Shown here one piece after another: positions 9,531 through 20,890 of a stretch of DNA of 64,000 nt. Made by a program: the position numbers and the translations under genes. The stretch covers positions 186,001 through 250,000 of the forward strand of contig JAVSML010021663.1 of NCBI GenBank assembly GCA_038503035.1, in the 5' to 3' direction. Every line of letters starts with the position of its first letter. Positions within the stretch are counted from its first letter, which is position 1. This DNA comes from Crocodylus rhombifer. Taxonomy: Eukaryota > Chordata > Crocodylia > Crocodylidae. The notes beneath the pieces were generated by a model that saw nothing but the letters and a program-made list of their open reading frames with translations, made no database searches and was not told the DNA's origin.

Positions 9531-12500
9531 AAGGATAGGAAAAGGAGGAAGAAAAGCTAGGGGAGGGGGCACTGCTAAGAGAAGTGACGGTGGGTTGAAG
9601 AGATCAAAAGGTATGAACAAATAAATTAACCCACTGAGGGACACAGAGGTATAAATGCTAGTATAGGTAATGGGATAAGAATCCAGAGTCTCTGCTGGGA
9701 ACATACACTAGTTCTGCAGAATGTTTTGCACTCTCGACTCGCACCAACATCAGTAGTTGTTGAGAGTCTCAGGAGCTTTGAAGAGGCACTCAGTACCTGG
9801 AAAGGTCTGGCTCAGTAGCTGGAGTACTGGACTGGGACTTGCAAAAATTCTGTTCCTAGGCTTTCATTTCCTGTACCAGTGTTTCTTGTTCCATCTTATC
9901 TTGCCATGCCTTGTACATTTTTTAAGGCAAAGCCTGTCTCTTAATATGTGTTTAAAAAGTGCGTTGCCAAGAAGCCCTGATCTTGCTTGGCTCATTTTAA
10001 GACCATAGTAATGGTACAATAGGCTGTAGGGAGTATTACTTAGGATAGGTCAGAGGTCACCCCACCAAATGGACACCTGTTTCTTGGGCTGATTGGTCAT
10101 TGGAAACTGAGTAGAACATGGCTATATGAATCTGCTTATGCTTTATCTCATACTGCAGTCTGGGATTTGAGATCTTGGAGCAGTTCTCAGTGACCTTCAG
10201 AATTCGAACAAACACAAATAAGACCCTTTTAAAGGGTATAGACATAATAATTGTACTAATGTCAAACAATAGCAATATAAACTACTTCAATATAACTGTT
10301 ACACCTATAGTCTTGTATAACAATGCAAAGGTAGCACAACAGTTGCCACTTTTTAACCTTATTTCATTTAGGATTAAAATTTTACCAATTGAGCTAACTT
10401 ATATTGCTATGGATCATGCAGATGCGGTAGTTAGATCAAGATAGCCAGTATGCTTTCTCAACCAATTTCTCCCTCTCTCCTTTAATTGCAATTAAAAGGT
10501 ATGATTGTCTATACCCCAAAATAATTCTCTCATCCTGTCTTGAAGAGACTTTATTGTTTTCTGTGGAAAAGAGGTTTGTTTTTGTTTTGGGGGGGTTGTT
10601 TGTTTTAGGGTTTTTTGCGTGCAGGCCTCTGATTACAGCTAAAAGGGGAGTAGTGAACCAAATACAATTGGAGGAAACCAAAATAGTCTAATTTAAACTT
10701 TGTGCTGTGGAGGTTTTGTTTTAAAGTAAAAAATGTTTTAATCTGGCTTCTTTCTGACTGGCTAAGAGAATGGATTCCAGTGACAGTGCAGACTCTCACA
10801 GCCGGTGCCCCATGAGATCATCAGTGCCCATTTAACAGAATGACAGCACTCATATTAACAACTAGGGCCCTGAGAACAAAACTATCCTGGGGCCATGCTG
10901 AGCTTCTTTGGTATATGGGTGGGCATAGCTAAATATAAGGATAAACCCAAGCAGCCCAAATGGAAAGATTAGGGCCTAAGTATCATCACCCCCGGTGCTT
11001 GTGATACATGCTTCCAAGAAAAAGTAATTTTTAAAGTCAGCAGGACAGAAAGCATCTGAAGGGAGAAAATCTCCCACTGCAGCATCTCAGCTGAGCAACA
11101 CAAAAATATTTTGCTATGGTTTGGTCATTATCTTCAATATTTGCAACCCTCTCTGCCCCCCACTATCTTTAGTCATCTATCAACACAGCACTGTATCTGA
11201 TGAGAACTTCCTAGAACATCTCTCCTCCAGTACAGCTGGAGCTACAGAAACCTAAACAATGCACTTAAATTCAAAACTAAGCTTGCTTCTTTCTTCCTGT
11301 TAGCTCTGGCCATTCTGAGTAGGCATGAGACAGCGCTGTGAGGTCAGTAAATTCCTGGCTGCCTTTGATTCACGTCAGACCCTAGCTGTATCTCGGGATG
11401 GGGCCATTCATTTCTGGCATGAGTTATTCCTGTCTGGGGCACAGGAAGCAGGATTTTCCACATTGGGAGGTCTTGTTTGTCACCCAGTGGATCTGCTGTG
11501 GTTTAGCCCTAACGCCCTCAGAGCTCCTGACATCTGCCAGAGGGTCCTGGACATAGAAGCCCAGAATTTCTGCACTGGCCACCAGCTCCCACAAAAGCAG
11601 TGTCCCTCACAGGATGTTTATTGTTCATGTGGTAGCCACTTACTCTCAGACCCCCTCTGAAATAATAAACCAAAAGCTATGAATAACTGATTCAGTTGTA
11701 ACTTTGCTATTCCCTATAGGGCTGGCTGTAGTTGCAATGAGAAATGTCTGTCAATCCATGACTCCCTTCACAGCATGTGGAGCCTTATGTACCACAATGA
11801 AATTCCTCCAGATGAAAGGGGAAGGTGGGTCCTGATCCTGCAGCCAGATGTGCTAATGCAGTGTCTTTTGCCCTTGATGTGCCCCCAGGGGTTTTTTGGT
11901 GGGGGAGTAAAAAGAGAAATTGACATTTTTTCTTCAGCCTTTTTTTAAAACTTGATCATTCTGTTCTTTGCTCCTTTAAAGGGTTCAAGGGAAACCTCAA
12001 GGTAGAGATAAGGGCTTTGAGCTTCCCAACCTACTGAAACGGAACTGATGTTTCATGAGAGCTCTCACCACAGTGAGCTAGGGGAAAAGAAAGAGGCCAC
12101 TAATAGGTAGTGACGTCTTGGCATAACTTACTTGGGACATGAGGATGGCAAATTTCCATAGGAGCACTGCAGTGACTGGTATTTTGTCTTCCTCTTCTGC
12201 CCTGCTTAAATTGGCTTTACATTTAATGATCACTTGCTTGCAAATCAAAAGTGACTCCAGGGAAGTCAATGTAGCCACACCACTGCAAATTGCTATTTGT
12301 TCAGAATCAGGCCCTGCAATAGCCCTTTTTACTTCTGCACTGCTTTCCATGCAATAGTGTCACTGTGTTTTGAAGATGTGGGGCCCTGAGTTCCCAAAGT
12401 GCCAGCCACTCACTATTCAGTGGGTCAACACAAATGATGTCTTTGAGCAGAGAGGCCATTTCACTCTTGAGGCTGTTTTTTCATACAGAAGATTATCCAC

Positions 12501-12599
12501 TGACATAACAGAAGCATGAGGATTTATTGCACCTCTTTATAGTATCCAGAACCTTGCCTTAAGCTCTGTCCTCCCTTTAGCACCTGTATACATGCCCCC
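9531..12599. other. HORMAD2: Intronic sequence, nothing identified
   Basis: This lies inside the last HORMAD2 intron. The longest frame (11325-11660, 111 codons) has no recognisable domain and no splice or promoter context. I see only short purine runs and T-rich stretches. Confidence 0.5.
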
Positions 12600-12880
12600 T
12601 AACTTACCACAAGGGGTGCCTATAGACATGAGGGACATGCACTATAATTACAGTGTGTTGGAGCAGACTCAATTGAGTCTGCTGGAGCATGTTAATTGTT
12701 CAATGATCTTTAGTTAAAGTGCCCCAACCACCATTTTGAAGTGCAGGGATACTGAATACACAAGATGCTGTGGGCGTCTTAACTAAAGCGGCTCTGAAGA
12801 GCTGCTGTAATTAAAGCGCCCCACCCCTTTCCTGCTGCCCCTTACCCTCACCCCCAGAGCACATGTAAAGACACTCAAGA
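12600..12880. mobile_element. Miniature DNA element, same subfamily as 1-170 and 43665-43940
   Basis: The ends are GGTGCCTATAGACATG on the left and CACATGTAAAGACACTC on the right, which form imperfect inverted repeats. The interior includes GAGCAGACTCAATTGAGTC, then TTAGTTAAAGTGCCCCAACC and CCATTTTGAAGTGCAGGGA. These blocks recur in the same order in the 43.7-kb copy. The superfamily is not determined. Confidence 0.65.
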
Positions 12881-13924
12881 ATTGGTGGATGATATCTCAT
12901 TACATTCAGGGCCCTCAGGGTCTTCCTCATCATGGCTCAGGGACTTTCCGGCTGGCATAAAGTTTACTGAGTAGCTTTGTGTCAGCACCTGTCTTCAGCC
13001 CCACCCTGCCCCAGCATGTTATCAGGCTAAGAAAGAGGAGGCTACATGGTTCAATGCCCCTTTGCTCTAACTATTTTCTCCTTCTCATAATCCATAGGAA
13101 GTTCTGAGGAAGAAAATAAGTTAGAGGAAATTTAGCATTGCGCTAATATAAACTAAGTAGTCAAAGACCTGCCAAGCTCTAAGTAACATATGGAGAAAAA
13201 AGATGGCTTAATACTCCCTGTTCGTACACTGACCAGCGGTCACTGTGTAACAAGGAACTGGGATCCTGATTTTTGCAGCCCAAGTCTGGGGATAGCCCCC
13301 AGCTGTAGTCTCTACATAATAACTCAGAGCTTTCCTACTCAGCCACCAGACCCTGTCTGCTTATGGAGAGCTTTAATCCAGGCCTAAATCTATTTTAAGT
13401 ATAATATCTTTTCCAGACAACCTGCAGCTGCCCTGTTAGTTTTATGTCAAAAAATAGTAACACTTTGCATGATTCTTTTTTTAGCTGTAGTTCCACAGAC
13501 AAGAATTCCATTAAGATGCAAAGTAGAAACATTGCATCTCTGCACACAATACAGTGCTATAAAATACTGCATGTATTCATGAATTAACTTATGCCAGAAC
13601 AGTGCAGCATACTTGATGCCCCTGTCTCCCACCACTGAAGACAAGCTAAGTAGATATAACAACTGTCTTTCATTGTGTATCCATACAGCACCTACTGCCT
13701 AGCACAGTGAAGCCCCAAACACCCTGTGGTAGGCTAGTGTAAGACAGGTTAATAACATTCACCTAGTCTTGACTATCTCATCCATTACTTCAGGGCAGCA
13801 TTCCTCTTCTCAACTGTGCTGCTAAGTTGCTCTGTGAACTTGAAAAAATAGCCTAGGGTTAATGAGGTCAGAATCAGTCCCACTGGCTTCAGTGGAAGAT
13901 GCAGATGCACAACATACCATACCT

Positions 13925-14646
13925 ACAGGTTGGGGAACTACCTTCTTGTCAGTACAGAGGCAGAAAAGGATCTTGGAGTCATCATTGACTCCAAGATGAA
14001 CATGGGCCACCAGTGTGGGGATGCAGTCAGGAAGGCCAACCGCACCTTGTCATGCATCCACAGATGCATCTCGAGCAGGTCCAAGGAGGTGATACTCCCC
14101 CTCTATGCGGCACTGGCCAGGCCACAGCTGGAGTACTGCGTCCAGTTCTGGGCGCCACACTTCAAGAAGGATGTGGACAACATCAAGAGGGTCCAGAGGA
14201 GGGCCACTTGCATGATCAGGGGGCAGCAGGGCAGGCCCTACGAGGAGAGGCTACGGGACCTGAACTTGTTCAGCCTCCACAAGAGAAGGCTGAGGGGGGA
14301 TCTAGTGGCCTGTTACAAACTAGTCAGAGGGGACCAGCAGGCATTGGGAAGTCCCTGTTCCCCTGGGCACTGCCAGGAGTGACCAGGAATAACGGTCACA
14401 AGCTGGCAGAGGGTAGATTTAGGCTAGATATCAGGAGGCGCTACTTCACTGTCAGGGCGGCTAGGATCTGGAACCAACTTCTGAGCGAACTGGTGCTGGC
14501 TCCTACCCTGGGGGTCTTTAAGAGGAGGCTGCATGTACACCTTGCTGGGGTTGTTGGACCCCAGTACTCTTTCCTGCCATGGCAGGGGGTCGGACTAGAT
14601 GATCTGCTCAGGTCCCTTCTGACCCTAGAAACTATGAAACTATAAA
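13925..14646 (+). mobile_element. CR1 LINE fragment (5'-truncated, 3' end of ORF2)
   Basis: The translated sequence contains EKDLGVIIDSKMNM, CIHRCISSRSKEVILPLY, RPQLEYCVQFWAPHFKKD, RVQRRATCMI and, after a one-base frame change near 14345, GHKLAEGRFRLDIRRRYFTV and ARIWNQLLSELV. This is the C-terminal region of a CR1 reverse transcriptase. The 3' end has the typical TTCTGACCCTAGAAACTATG and an ACTATGAA repeat at 14627-14645. The fragment is inside the last HORMAD2 intron, in the gene's orientation. The frame change and the missing 5' part make it inactive. Confidence 0.92.
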
Positions 14647-14666
14647 ACATGTCCTAAGATCTGACC

Positions 14667-15346
14667 CAGAGCTAGCCTTAGGGAAAACACTACCAGCGTT
14701 GGTGACTTGGGAAGAGTGTGCTGGGGGGTGGGGCACCCTGAGCAAACTTAGGGATGGGGCGCCCCACCCCCTGGCATCCCGTCCCCAAGTCATCAGCACT
14801 GGTGCCCTGCTGCAGAGCATCTCCATCTGACAGGCCAGGGAGTTGGGCAGGACAGCCACCTGTAGCTGGGACCACTGGCTGCAGCCCTGTTGAGCCAAAG
14901 CAGTGGGAGTGCTAGCGTGAGCAGCCAGTGAGTACTAGCATGGGGGCTCTGGTGCTCTGCATCCACCATGGAGTTCCTCCATGGCCTGACACATAACTGG
15001 CCGCATGCAGGTGAGACTTGGCTGGGGCTCTCCCCTGCTCTCCTCCACAGGCTACTGGCCCCATCCCAGCATTCCCTGCATGCACTGCCCTGCCCTGGCC
15101 CACCTGGGCAGAAGTAAGTGCCACTGCTGCTGTCACCCCTGCATATGAAATCCCAGGCAGCCCGCCCCAATGTGCCGGGGCCCCTTCCCTCCCATCACCC
15201 ATGCCCCGGCATTGTTCAGGGCCCTAAACACCCCAGAATGGCACCGCTACCTACCAGTCACAATGCCCATGTGTGTGTATGTGGTGCTTCCTGGCCATGG
15301 TGTCCTGGGCAATCACCCATGTTGCCCACCCCTAAGGCCAGCTCTG
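14667..15346. mobile_element. hAT-type non-autonomous element (680 bp)
   Basis: The inverted ends are CAGAGCTAGCCTTAGGG and, read from the right end, CAGAGCTGGCCTTAGGG. The flanking 8-mers ATCTGACC (14659-14666) and ATCAGACC (15347-15354) match at 7 of 8 positions. The GC-rich interior holds a hairpin whose arms contain GTGACTTGGGA (near 14700) and CCCAAGTCATC (near 14790). The long open frames in this region are compositional and show no domain. Confidence 0.75.
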
Positions 15347-15349
15347 ATC

Positions 15350-17745
15350 AGACCCTTAATATGTTAGAGGCAATAACTAGAGACCTCCCTAAATAGCGGT
15401 GAAACAAAAGGTTTTTTGCAGCCTGCTTGTAGTGTGCAGAGCCGATTTTGCAGGCATTTCACAGTGGGACCATCTCTTGACTCTGACTGGTGCAGTGGCA
15501 CCGGCAAGGGAAGGAGGGACAAAGGAGCAGCCACCAATTTGTCTGCTGCCCCTCAAGCTGCCCCACCAACCATGCCTTTCCTTCCCAGGAATGAGGACCA
15601 GTGGCTCCCGCTGGGGAGCCAGCATTTTATTTTTATTAACATTTTTCTTTTTGCTGATTTAGCAGAAATCCCAGATTTCATGGTTTCCACAATCTGCAAA
15701 ACTGAAAATTAAGTAGGTCCCTAATGATAGTCCTCTATCTCCTTTGGGCAGCTGCAGAGATGCTATACAGTTTCTGACAGATCTGTGCTGTGTTGTAAAG
15801 GTGAACAAAACTGTCAAAATAGCTGCCGTGGGCTATGTCAAAGCAGCCATCTAGAGCCAGTGGAATCCCCCCCTTGGATATCACTCTCTGTAACCATTTC
15901 CTCTCACCTAAAAACAATCCAGGTCATGTGGGGAATCCAGGTGGGATCAAAGCACTGAAAGACCTATTTAGCTTGCCCTGGGATCTATGGGAAAATCTAG
16001 CCACCTCTGCAAAGTTAATGTTGGTAAAAGTAGCACCGATTCCACCTGCAGGAACTATAGTATTGTTTAAGGAAATAGAGCATACAGATGTTCTGGCAGG
16101 GTGAGTCTAGGTCCTGCAATGTGGCCATTGGTTGGACAGCACAGAAAAAGGGTCTCCCTGCACAGCTGACTGTTTCCACAAAGCTGGAGGGCTCTGACCT
16201 TATTACCTGACCAGTGGAAAAATGCACAGATCTCTTGGCTTTGTTATCACAGTGGCATTCTTTAATGCAGTAGTTCCCCTTTGTGTGTTCTAGGTACAGT
16301 GAAAAAGAAACTGATAAATCAAAGTATTCTATGGAGAGGGAGTGCCCATTTGAAAAGCCAGATGCAAAGTTGGGGGGTCTCAAGCAGAGGCCTCACTCTT
16401 TTGTCAATTAAAGTTCCCTTTAAGATCAGCAATAGTTTTGTCTACCTTAATTTGGAGCTTTACTTGGAAAGTGTTGCTCCACTTTTCTGTTTTTCAATTA
16501 AGAAAGGAAGTAACACTTTCCAGGTTGACTGACCTAACTGTGCATGGCCCAGGAGTAAAGAGAAGGAAAGAGAAAATACAGAATGAATCATGTATAGGGC
16601 AGAATTGAAGTTGCCTTGACCTATTTTAGAGCTAACCATAATCTGTTAGTTTAATACACTAGAAAAACCATAGATATGTAAAAGTTACCAAAGCCCCATC
16701 CAAAGCCTGTGGGGGCTAGATAGAAAGGAAGTCTTGATGGCATGGCTGAGGAATTTGTAATGACCACATTATGCTATCTAGTAGCCTTGAACATAGTGAC
16801 TTGTCAGCACTGAAAGTTCCAGAACCACTTCCTAATTAACACCCTGTATGGAAGCTCTTCTTTTAGAATCAAAATGCCTTATTTTGAATTAATTTAAACT
16901 TAATCCAATGGACAAAACTAATTCACAATACAGCATGCTGATTCTGAAATGAGAATATCCACATACAGAGTTAATTTAGACTAGCTATTCTGATTTCAAT
17001 TCACACCTGACCTTAATCTAAATTACCTTCCTTTTGTAGACAAATCCTTAGTTGGCATATTGTGAGCTCCCTTTAATTGCCAAAGAGTACAGTTTGACCT
17101 GATAAAAAAGGTACAATAACACAAGCAGTTGTTTCAAAGATCATTATTTTTAAAAATGCAACTGACATGTCCAATGTTCCTGAGAATAAATGAGGAAGTT
17201 TTTTTTGCTAACAATGGCATGATGATCAGTGCTACTTTACTCCCTATCTCTGTTACGTTAATCACTATAGTATTTCTAGCATGCATGGGATCTAGGGACT
17301 ATGTGCCTCTCTTCACAAGAACCTTTTTTGCAGCTATCTAGTGTAGCAGCATAAGTATAAAGACTACTACTGTCACCTCTATGCTATATGTTTGTATTAT
17401 GGAGGGATGGTTAAAAAGGGGTGTCTATCCCAAAAAGCTAATCAGTTCCTCAAAGATCTCTGCTCCTTATAACCTCCACTGGCAGGGGGATACTGTTGCC
17501 AGAAGGACTCACATTCACAGGTGGAGCCTGTGACTTTCAGAAATCTTCTAGCTCAGGTTATGCAGGACCCTTATTCCTCACCTGATTGCCTTTCTAGGGA
17601 GCATAACCAAGCTAGTCAAAACTGAGAAGATATCCCAAAACCAGATTGTGGTGACTGAAGTCTGATTTTCTTGTCTGACAGTTTGCTTAGAAACCACCCA
17701 GCAGTTTCTGCAGTATTGTGATGTCCTTTCTGATGCCTCTTGCAG
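15350..17745. other. HORMAD2: Last part of HORMAD2 intron, nothing identified
   Basis: This is largely unique-looking AT-rich sequence. No repeat ends, exons or conserved frames could be recognised. The final 20 bases form the splice acceptor of the last HORMAD2 exon. Confidence 0.5.
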
Positions 17746-17850
17746 ACACACGGCCTGGACTTTGCATTTAGCCAGGAAGAGGTGGTGGGGCCAAGGAAAA
17801 AGAGGAAGGTCAGTGAGCCACTGCAGCTGCTTCCAGAAAACAAGAAATGA
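17746..17850 (+). CDS. HORMAD2: HORMAD2 last coding exon (basic C-terminal tail)
   Basis: The exon starts in phase 0 after CTTTCTGATGCCTCTTGCAG and codes 34 residues before TGA at 17848-17850. It begins THGLDFAFSQEEVVG, continues PRKKRKVSEP and ends LQLLPENKK. The RKKRKVSEP block matches the tail of HORMAD2 as I know it (SRKKRKVSEPVKVF...), and the first residues align with the family's NFVCS-type segment. Known roles of this region are nuclear targeting and the C-terminal 'closure motif' that HORMA domains of axis proteins bind. PRKKRKV also resembles the classical monopartite nuclear signal. The residues after SEP differ from the mammalian form, so the closure motif may be lineage-specific. 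Joined to the exon ending at 2549, the protein aligns without a missing segment. Open frames on the opposite strand across this exon are shadows. Confidence 0.92.
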   Translation, partial: THGLDFAFSQEEVVGPRKKRKVSEPLQLLPENKK

Positions 17851-18540
17851 TGCTTGCCATGGCCTATAGACCATTTCCAAAGAACCACATTGTACCCTGG
17901 CACACCTTACACCCTCTCCCTGTTCATAGAAACTTTTATCCTCAGATTGTACTTTCCATACCCTGTGCATATTTGTATTTTTACATATTTTTTATTTTTC
18001 TGTTTTAAAGCTTTGATTGTGTAGAGATATTCAGCAAAATTATTTTCACAACAGTAGAGACTAGAGATACTTGTTTGATGCTCTGAAGCTGAGGGCTAGT
18101 GATCCCTATTGAGTAGCTTTGTATGCTTCATTCACAGATTGGTTGCATTTCCTCCTCTTGATGTGGGCAGTTTTTCCCCTGGTATTAATGGCAGTATTTC
18201 AGGGTGATCTCTTTAGGTTACCAATGTTTCCAAGCAGCATCAGCCATGTGTTCTGATACTTGCACTTAACTATATCAGATCTACCATTTCCGGAGCATAG
18301 ATTTCTTTTTTTGAAGGGAGTTTTCATCTGTATTGTACATGGGAGATAAATTATCTAGATGTTTTCTGCTGCTGAGTGGTTTCTTTTGACTCTGCAAATG
18401 GTGTTGCTATGGCTGTATTATCAGTTTATTTCTAAAGCACCATCCCACCACATACCAAAGGCTTAGACTATTGCATGATATAAACCATTTTGAAATACAG
18501 CACACTTAAAACATGGTTTTAATAAAGACACCCTGGTTAC
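17851..18540 (+). other. HORMAD2: HORMAD2 3' UTR (inferred)
   Basis: The sequence after the HORMAD2 stop is AT-rich and uninterrupted by splice-like signals, and it reaches the first good poly(A) signal about 670 bases downstream. The end near 18540 is inferred from the signal position; no transcript data are available. Confidence 0.6.
18521..18526 (+). terminator. HORMAD2: AATAAA polyadenylation signal, likely for HORMAD2
   Basis: A canonical AATAAA in the context GGTTTTAATAAAGACACC is the first in the sense orientation after the stop codon. Cleavage would be expected around 18540. A hAT element starts only about 75 bases further on. Confidence 0.6.
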
Positions 18541-18601
18541 AGCTCAAAACATACAAGAGATCATCCAAAGCAATAGAAAAGGGGTTCAGTACTCTTCAGA
18601 A

Positions 18602-19335
18602 CAGTAGTTCTCAACTTTTTAGACTCAAGTCACCCCTCCAAAACCTCAAAATTTAGTGGCACCCTATTTAAAAACAAATATAAATATATTATGAATATTA
18701 TAATATAAACAGAAGTATATTGTTAATGTTATTAATTGATTAGTTCATTATATTATATTCACCCCACTACCACTGCTGCCATGTCCAGGTAGAACTATAC
18801 TAAATGTCTCCTGCAGAGTCATATCTTGCTGTAGCACTTCCCAGGTCGACCCTGCATGGTGTCTCCTGGAAACAGAGGTGTGTTGGGCTGGTGGAACTGT
18901 CCCACATACCTCTGTTTTCAGGAGGCATGTTGGAGCTGAGCTGATAAGCAGCTGCAGCAGAAATAGCACTCCTGCCTGCATTACGTTATAAAGGCAGGCA
19001 CACTGTTTCTGTGCCAGCTCTACCCAGTCCAGCTCTAAAGTGCCTCTGGAAAATGGAGGTGTGTGGGGCAGTTTTACCCCACAGTGGCAGCGACCTAGAG
19101 ATAGACACCAAGTAGAACTGCCCTGTGCCCCTCAGTTTTCAAGACCCACATCGGAGCCTGTGTCAGCAATGGTGCATCTGCCTGCTCAGTATAATACAGG
19201 CAGCCACACTGTTTCTGCCACAGCTGCTTATTAGTATGGCTTCAGTGTGCCTCCTGAAAACAGAGGTGCTCATGGCAATTTAACCCTGTGGCAGTGACAT
19301 TAATGGTGGTGCTGCACCGCAATTGAGAACCTCTT
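18602..19335. mobile_element. hAT-type non-autonomous element with internal repeats (734 bp)
   Basis: The left end is CAGTAGTTCTCAACTTTTTAG and the right end, read inward, is AAGAGGTTCTCAATTG. Flanking 8-mers CTTCAGAA and CTTTAAGA agree at 5 of 8 positions. Inside, a unit containing CCTGGAAACAGAGGTGTG (near 18865), CTGGAAAATGGAGGTGTG (near 19045) and CCTGAAAACAGAGGTGCT (near 19250) occurs three times at spacings of about 180 and 205 bp. The stretch 18660-18760 is AT-rich. Confidence 0.6.
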
Positions 19336-19339
19336 CTTT

Positions 19340-20505
19340 AAGATAAAAGCTTTATATTTTTTATCTCTCAGTCTCTAGCACATTGTTAGGATTTATAAGA
19401 AGAAAAACATTATTAATATAGCAAGACTGCAATGAATGGCAGGAGAGAAAGGAACTGAAGGCCCCGCTCCACAAAGGTTCAGCCGCTTTAGATCCTCAGA
19501 TACTGTGATGATGGATACAGTATAGAAGCCTGAATAGAAAAGAATAACCAGCCAGCTGGGGCAGGATATCAGAAAGATAGGTGAGTGCGGTAGCAGAGAG
19601 CTGCTAGGATATGGCTTGAGGAGAGGAGGAGATTTTGAATATAAGGCTAGTTCCTCAGTTGGTGTAAATCAGCTTAGCTTCATAGAAGTTAGTGAAGTCA
19701 CAGCCTACAGCAGCTGAATATCTGGCTGTGTTTGAAAAAGATCTCTGCAAATAGCATCTCCTGTATGTTGAACAATGTGAGAGATCGAACAGATGCTTGT
19801 GAGAGCTCTACTAATTCCCCCACTGAGGACATGCAGTTGTTCATTACCGAAAGTGAGTCTATTATATGAACCACTGCAATTTTATTCCTGATCTCCAGTA
19901 ACATCTCTCAGTTGCCAAACTCTTTTAGTTGAGCATCTTAGAGGTTCCTGGGATATTTGTTATAATCAAATTGGCCAGCTGACCCTGATTTATATCCAAC
20001 AAGAAGACTTTCCCTAATCCTTTTTCCAAGATGTCCCTAATCATCAGAGCCTCTAAGAAGAGCCAGAACCCATGCTGTAATTTTTCTGACTAAGGTAAAA
20101 GTTTATCTAGGATTGAAGCATATTGATTGATCAGTTCAACTCATCTCCACTTCACTGCTAACAGGATAATAGTATCAGTGCTTCCTTTCCTTTCCTGTAC
20201 CAGATAGGTGGACCACTAAATATCCTGCTGATACCAGCTACAGCCGAGCAGCTCAGATTTCACTGACTGATGCCTCCTTAGCATGCCAAAATAGAACATG
20301 AATTTTAACCTGGCTTTTAATCTTGTGACTGCAATTTTGCCCCATGTGTATGCATATTAGTTGACTTACTTTATAGTCCAAAACAAGCAAGAATGTTTTC
20401 TCAGAAATCTTGTTTCTGTCCATTTTCTTTGTAATGGCTTTTACATGAACACACACATTATGCAGATCTTTCATTTCTCCACAGGGCAGTAGTAGAATGG
20501 ATTCT
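19340..20505. other. Intergenic, nothing identified
   Basis: This is sequence downstream of HORMAD2 without recognisable exons or repeat ends. Open frames are short and without domain similarity. Confidence 0.5.
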
Positions 20506-20507
20506 AT

Positions 20508-20890
20508 CCATCTGATTCACAGAAGTTTAGGGCTGGAAAGGACCTCTTGAGATCATCGGGTCCAGCCCTCCTGCTCTGGGCAGGAAAGACTGCTGGGGTC
20601 AAATAACCCCAGCAAGGTGTACATCCAGTCTCCTTTTGAAGATCTCCGTGGTAGGTGCTTGCACCACCCCCACTAGGAGTCTATTGCAGAGTCCGGTCAC
20701 ATGAACCGTGATGGAGTTTTTCCTTATATCCAGTCTGAAACCTTCTAGGAGTTTATGACTGTTGCTCCTGGTTTTCCCCTGGGGTACTTTGGTGAATACT
20801 AGTTGTTTGCCTAGCCCCTGATGCTCACCCCTGATATATTTGTAAGCTGCCACCAAATCCCCCTGAAGTTTTCTCAGGTTGGAAGATCTC
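20508..20890 (-). mobile_element. CR1 LINE fragment (3' end, minus strand)
   Basis: Plus-strand text begins with the reversed CR1 3' region (TTAGGGCTGGAAAGGACCTC, TCCAGCCCTCCTGC). The minus-strand translation gives MVAAYKYIRGEHQGLGKQLV, then VPQGKTRSNSHKLLEGFRLD and IRKNSITVHVTGLCNRLL, matching the end of CR1 ORF2. The element is 5'-truncated at about 20890. Confidence 0.9.

Larger units (their letters stand above)
2550..17745 (+). other. HORMAD2: HORMAD2 last intron (about 15.2 kb)
   Basis: The intron runs from donor GTAAGG at 2550 to the acceptor TGATGCCTCTTGCAG ending at 17745. Exons 2 and 3 join in phase 0, and the joined protein aligns with known HORMAD2 with about one residue of length difference. 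I therefore see no room for a missing exon. The intron carries MIR, microsatellite, hammerhead-like, hAT and CR1 insertions listed separately. The stretches 2840-3400, 5700-7290, 7440-8979, 9531-12599, 12881-13925 and 15350-17745 contain nothing that I can identify. Confidence 0.85.

Noticed and set aside
11325..11660. 111-codon frame considered as an alternative HORMAD2 exon
   Set aside because: It has no similarity to HORMAD proteins, and the exons on either side already join in phase without a gap in the protein alignment.
14013..14645. 210-codon plus-strand open frame
   Set aside because: Its second half is real CR1 sequence, but the first half reads CR1 in the wrong frame. It is a by-product of the frameshift in the CR1 copy.
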